NCBI GenBank assembly: GCA_964020155.1
Contig: OZ026548.1
Span: 1,267,501-1,292,500 of the forward strand
DNA: 25,000 nucleotides
Direction: 5' to 3'
Origin: Chondrilla cf. caribensis
Lineage: Eukaryota > Porifera > Demospongiae > Chondrillida > Chondrillidae
Made by a program: the position numbers and the translations under genes. Shown in pieces: positions 19,265 to 25,000 of this stretch (position 1 is its first letter; each line of letters begins with the position of its first letter). The notes under the pieces are model-generated. The model made no database searches, was not told the DNA's origin, and worked only from the letters and a program-made list of their open reading frames with translations.

Positions 19265-20504
19265 CCAATCCTAACTCTACCTACTAACACTAACCCAACA
19301 TCATCAATCCATATAACCAGTGTCCGTTAACTTCTTTTTACCTGATCCATAAATATTTTTGTCCTCATTGTGAGATGTTTGCTCTTGCTAAGCACTTTAC
19401 AGTGTTGTGCAACAGCTGTAGCTCTTGGTATGACATCAAATGTATAAATATGTCTGAACATACATACCACACCTTAACGAACAAACAATAATACACTGAA
19501 CACACTTCAATCAACCACAATAGAAACACAAACACAGTTGATGCAATATGAGAGACAAGCTGTCACAGAACAATTACAAACGGAATCATGCATGCATCCA
19601 GTTCAGTGCATGCATCAGTGGAACCAATTTCTTTGCACAAGTTGTCGAGACATGTGGCCATTCATCATGTTACAAAACATGCAACAAGATGTAACTGTGA
19701 CAAAAGTTCTCTAAAATAGTACTCCCAAAGAAACAATATGGACATGGATCGGTACCAGATGCTTACAAGATTTGACTCACAAATTGGAGAAACGTTATGT
19801 GGCGAGCATTACCACTTAATATAAACAATTATACAAAAGCAAGGTGGTCAATGTGGATATAAAGGTCATGTATAGTAAACATATCACAACATGTGCGGTC
19901 ACTATACTTGATAAACTATCACCAAACATGAATAATTTACCCATATTCTACATTTTTGCAACAAGCAGCAAAATAGCATGCAACTTTTCAAAGAATTAAC
20001 CAGTATGAAACTAGTGTTATAGCCAATTACAATTGTTATCAAACGCTCAAACCTGCCAGCACCACTTGACCTTTTTGCCAGCAGTCTCCCTCATTCTACC
20101 ATTGCTGACCTCCCACATGAAGATATAAACGCAGGAATCTTAACTTCTATCTAAGCCATTCACCTTGACATACAGAAGTACACTATAATTGGAGTGCATC
20201 ATGAAATTCAACTATTATCTTATAATACACACAACAGGCGTACTTTGCCTGATTCATTCAAGTTGATCTAATTCTTTTTATTCCTGTTATGATTCAATCT
20301 ATATATATCATTTGAATTTCAAAACAATTATTGATTTTACTGATCAGGAATACTACCCACAGTGTGCGGAGTATTCCTGTGATAATTCAATCTATCCATG
20401 TGATCTCATGATCAATTTTAAAAACAAAAATATATATTAATACAGCAAAATACGGACGTATTCTACTTCACGTAGCGAGGTCCTGAACCACGTTCACAAC
20501 TAGT

Positions 20505-21060
20505 ATTATTACCGAGCGTTAGCGAGGTTAATTGTTTCCGGTCCATAGCGAGTCGAAAGTTGGTCGCCCACGCATCTAATTGCTTTTCGTCGGGACACTC
20601 ACAGAATTATGGCCCATTTGCACTTTCTTTGTGCACAAATTCCACGAGTTCACAACCGGCTGGTCTCGATCCGTCCCTCTCGTCGGAAGGGGGCACGGAC
20701 GCGTCACACACGGAGGTGGACGACTTTCGTCAAGATCAGCAGCAGTTGCCGAGAGACGGACAATAATGACACTCACGTTTCTTTGCCTGAGGGCCTGGGT
20801 GTTCCGGGTCGGGCGCCTTCGGTAAGCTTAAAACGATCAACGGGAAGGCTGTCAAAGTTTTTACGTACAGAATTTCGATTCCCCATTGCGCCGAAAGGGG
20901 GTACGTCAATTCGTCGTTCGGGAGCTCGAATTGGTCAGCCATGGTGACGTCCATCTTGGCAGACATTTGTACATGACGTGGCAATTACTCTACGTAATCG
21001 AAAAGATGGCTAATCTACGGGTTTCTATTGCTCACTTACCTTTTTCCTCGTTGTAGACGA
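20505..21060 (-). promoter_or_regulatory. Duplicate promoter-like segment (copy 2)
   Basis: Second copy of the CpG-rich head, with the same TGACGTCC and CCATCTTGGC motifs (about 20945-20960) and the same GTGAGT donor (exon side ending at 20777). It could act as an alternative upstream promoter for rabaptin, or be inert. Confidence 0.35.
20777..20966 (-). other. Hypothetical short open frame in the duplication (copy 2; broken in copy 1)
   Basis: Minus strand: MSAKMDVTMADQFELPNDEL and onward to the strong donor AAAC|GTGAGT at 20777. The inner ATG (20942) has a good Kozak context, CACCATGG, kept in both copies. In copy 1 the frame meets TGA soon after PLSAQ, so at most one copy could be coding. 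No family was recognised; a 5' UTR with an upstream ORF is equally likely. Confidence 0.2.
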
Positions 21061-21534
21061 CTGGTTCTCATATGAAAAGACGTCAGCCCAGAGGGCTTTG
21101 GATCAGGTGAAATGAACCGACTAATGGCCATATGGACTGATGACATCCGCATAGCGTCATGCTCGTTCTGTAGTAGAGCATGCATAGATAGGGGTAGGGT
21201 TAGATCTTGGATCCTATTCTGAACCAAATATTATAGGTCAAAAAAGGACCCCAGATCTAACCCCAACCCTAACTCTACCTACTACCACAAACCCAACATC
21301 ATCAATCCATATGACCAGTGTCCGTTAACTTCTTTTTACCTGATCCATAAATATTTTGTCCTCATTGTGAGATATTTGCTCTTGCTAAGCACTTTACAGT
21401 GTTGTGCAACAGCTGTAGCTCTTGGTATGACATCAAATGTATAAATATGTCTGAACATACGTACCACACCTTAATGAACAAACAATAATACACTGAACAC
21501 ACTTCAATCAACCACAATAGAAACACAAACATAG

Positions 21535-21819
21535 TTGATGCAATATGAGAGACAAGCTGTCTCAGAACAATTACAAACGGAATCATACATGCATCCAGTT
21601 CAGTGTATGCATCAGTGGAACCAATTTCTTTGCACAAGTTGTCGAGACGTGGCCATGCATCATGTTACAAAACATGCAACAAGATGTAACTGTGACAAAA
21701 GTTCTCTAAAATGGTACTCCCAAAGAAACAATATGGACATGGATCGGTACCAGATGCTTACAAGATTTGACTCACAAATTGGAGAAACGTTATGTGGCGA
21801 GCATTACCACTTAATATAA
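21535..21819 (+). other. Hypothetical 94-codon open frame in duplication copy 2
   Basis: Reads MMQYERQAVSEQLQTES then FLCTSCRDVAMHHVTKHATR, with Cys/His spacing (CxxC, HHxxxH) that faintly recalls zinc binding. In copy 1 a 2-nt indel near 19650 destroys the second half. Substitutions between copies include amino-acid changes, so there is no sign of selection. Probably not a gene. Confidence 0.12.
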
Positions 21820-22342
21820 ACAATTATACAAAAGCAAGGTGGTCAATGTGGATATAAAGGTCATGTATAGTAAACATATCACAACATGTGCGGTCACTAT
21901 ACTTGATAAACTACCACCAAACATACATAATTTACCCATATTCTATATTTTTGCAACAAACAGCAAAATAGCATGCAACTTTTCAAAGAATTAACCAGTA
22001 TAAAACTAGTGTTACAGCCAATTACAATTGTTATCAAACGCTCAAACCTGCCAGCGCCACTTGACCTTTTTGCCAGCAGTCTCCATCATTCTACCATTGC
22101 TGACCTCCCACATGAAGATATAAACACAGGAGTCTTAACTTCTATCTAAGCCATTCACCTTGACATACAGAAGTACACTATAATTGTAGTGCATCATGAA
22201 ATTTAACTATTATCTTATAATACACACAACAGGCGTACTTTGCCTGTTTCATTCAAGTTGATCTAATTCTTTTTATTCCTGTTATGATTCAATCTATATA
22301 TTATATCATTTGAATTTCAAAACAATTATTGATTTTACTGAT

Positions 22343-22377
22343 CAGGAATACTACCCACAGTGTGCGGAGTATTCCTG
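22343..22377. repeat. Subterminal palindrome of the duplication unit
   Basis: CAGGAATACT, a 15-nt loop, then AGTATTCCTG. It is perfect in both copies (also 20345-20379). The right arm continues into TGTGATGATTCAATCTAT, a near-repeat of TGTTATGATTCAATCTAT about 85 bp to the left. Confidence 0.8.
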
Positions 22378-22502
22378 TGATGATTCAATCTATCCATGTG
22401 ATCTCATGATCAATTTTAAAAACAAAAATATATATTAATACAGCAAAATACGGACGTATTCTACTTCACGTAGCGAGGTCCTGAACCACGTTCACAACTA
22501 GT

Positions 22503-22749
22503 TTATATTGCCGATTGGAAAGATGGCCGATTTCGAAACACCGAGAATTAGAAATTGGGCTAGAATTTGAGCGCAACGGCTTCGCCGAACGTTATATCTT
22601 CAACGAAGGCTATTCTAAAACTAAAAGATACGCTCAAGTAATTCGAGTGCGTGGGGTAGCTTTTGCGACTACACTTTTTCTTTTTTTTTTTTCAAAACTG
22701 TACGTTTAGCTATAGGGTAACTATAAATAGCGCATGTAATTACTAAAAT
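22503..22749. other. Unclassified sequence right of the duplication
   Basis: Contains AAGATGGCCG (YY1-like, about 22518), a T-run at 22677-22692 and TATAAATAG at about 22722. A 64-codon plus-strand frame starting at 22515 matches nothing I know. No gene is called. Confidence 0.5.
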
Positions 22750-23000
22750 CAGATTGGTCACGGTGGCCGGGTGGTCAGGTGACACGATTTCTAGGCTCCG
22801 GGTTAGGGTTCGTTTCCAACCTACACCATAGATCTCTATACAGAGTATAGAGATCTATGCCTACACCAAACAGTGTAGAAAGGAATTAGTTCTCCCAACG
22901 TGGTGGTCAGTCGCAATACTCTACAAGAACTGTAGGGGGAGCTTTGGGACTCGTGACTGGTCTCCCAGCTATAATAGTGTGTGTGCGCACCTGTGTGTAG
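22750..23000 (+). mobile_element. tRNA-derived SINE-like relic
   Basis: GGTGGCCGGGTGGTCAGGTG resembles a tRNA D-arm with A box, and GGTTAGGGTTCGTTTCCAAC resembles a T-arm with B box (GGTTCGNNNCC). They are spaced as in a tRNA with a long variable arm. The acceptor stem pairs for only 4 of 7 bp, so it is not a working tRNA. A body with TTAGTTCTCCC/GGGGGAGC words follows, ending near TG repeats. Left and right limits are uncertain. Confidence 0.45.
22827..22859. repeat. Perfect 15-bp palindrome with 3-nt loop, flanked by 9-bp direct repeats
   Basis: CATAGATCTCTATAC-AGA-GTATAGAGATCTATG. The 9-mer CCTACACCA occurs at 22820-22828 and again at 22860-22868. The arrangement resembles a tiny insertion with target duplication, or slippage synthesis on a hairpin. 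Confidence 0.9.
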
Positions 23001-23163
23001 TGTGTGTACGTGTGAATGTTCTCGCATCCATGCATGTGTACATGGATGGGTGCATATACATGGGTGCAAATCAATGAAATCTGAATCCAGTAGTTACATG
23101 TACGTTGAATGATGATATATTACAAAAATATTGATTGTATAATGGTAGAATTAATTCTATCAG

Positions 23164-25000
<1,837 letters not shown>

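Larger units (their letters stand above)
18502..20504. repeat. Tandem duplication, copy 1 (about 2.0 kb)
   Basis: Starts TTATTACCGAGCGTTAGCG and ends CACGTTCACAACTAGT. Nearly every line matches copy 2 with scattered substitutions and small indels. It contains a CpG-rich first quarter, a run of hairpins (19156-19180, 19200-19264), AT-rich middle sequence and a subterminal 10-bp-stem palindrome (20345-20379). No transposase, reverse transcriptase or Rep frame was recognised. It starts 64 bp upstream of the rabaptin ATG. Confidence 0.95.
20505..22502. repeat. Tandem duplication, copy 2 (about 2.0 kb)
   Basis: Head-to-tail with copy 1, no spacer. Same landmarks: CpG-rich head, hairpin 21198-21262, palindrome 22343-22377 and the end CACGTTCACAACTAGT. 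Differences from copy 1 include TGGGGAATC instead of TGAGGAATC on the minus strand near 20880 and a 2-nt indel near 21650. It ends where unrelated sequence (TTATATTGCCG) begins. Confidence 0.95.

Noticed and set aside
19260..19300. CTAACCCCAATCCTAAC..CTAACCC stretch (also in copy 2 near 21256) as interstitial telomere repeat
   Set aside because: Too short and irregular; part of the hairpin-bearing unit sequence rather than a (CCCTAA)n run.
20493..20506. The duplicated unit ends CTAG followed by T, as Helitrons do
   Set aside because: The unit does not start with TC after A, there is no convincing hairpin 10-12 nt before the end, and no Helitron protein is present.
20504..20512. TATTATTAC at the duplication junction fits the NANTATTAC origin pattern of Rep-encoding circular ssDNA elements, and the unit is about 2 kb in tandem
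   Set aside because: There is no stem around it, no recognisable Rep frame in the unit, and the start of copy 1 does not keep the motif. A 9-mer match with two free positions is weak.
22755..22828. Functional tRNA gene
   Set aside because: A- and B-box-like words are present but the acceptor stem pairs for only about 4 bp and the arms do not fold cleanly. Called a SINE-like relic instead.

Overview
This is a eukaryotic, almost certainly metazoan, nuclear window. It holds parts of three intron-rich genes, all on the minus strand and conserved across animals. Introns have GT-AG borders, and exon phases join without error in every model below. The rest is low-complexity DNA: long (AC)n/(GT)n tracts, minisatellites, small transposon remnants, and many TGTACATA/ACATGT words. 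The species cannot be fixed from the sequence. An early-branching invertebrate such as a sponge is a guess. There are no bacterial features, operons or CRISPR arrays.

Layout, left to right: (1) 6-7503, the first seven coding exons of an ezrin/radixin/moesin-merlin type FERM protein, with the start codon at 7503 and the gene leaving the window on the left. (2) 7504-9391, an intergenic spacer with a 294-bp AC tract and an 83-bp TG tract. (3) 9575-18438, a complete 14-exon gene for a rabaptin-like endosomal coiled-coil protein (906 aa in my model). It has a distinctive N-terminal extension carrying NPF and clathrin-box-like motifs. (4) 18502-22502, a head-to-tail duplication of about 2.0 kb that fills most of the space upstream of rabaptin. 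Each copy has a CpG-rich, promoter-like segment. (5) 22750-23000, a tRNA-derived SINE-like relic with a perfect palindrome. (6) 23164-24659, the last four exons of delta-aminolevulinate dehydratase (ALAD), with both active-site lysines present. Its 5' exons lie beyond the right edge.

The genes have no evident pathway link: cortical cytoskeleton or Hippo-type signalling, Rab4/Rab5 endosome traffic, and haem biosynthesis. No protein-coding defence system or novel operon was found. The most interesting signal is architectural. Tandem repeats sit directly against exon borders, and several appear to have grown from the 5' splice sites themselves, giving rows of decoy GTGAGT donors. The rabaptin promoter and a possible noncoding first exon also appear to lie inside the recent tandem duplication. 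A 122-bp near-perfect foldback in a FERM-gene intron is the best candidate for a hairpin RNA or a MITE. All calls come from reading and translating the sequence by eye; no database search was run.
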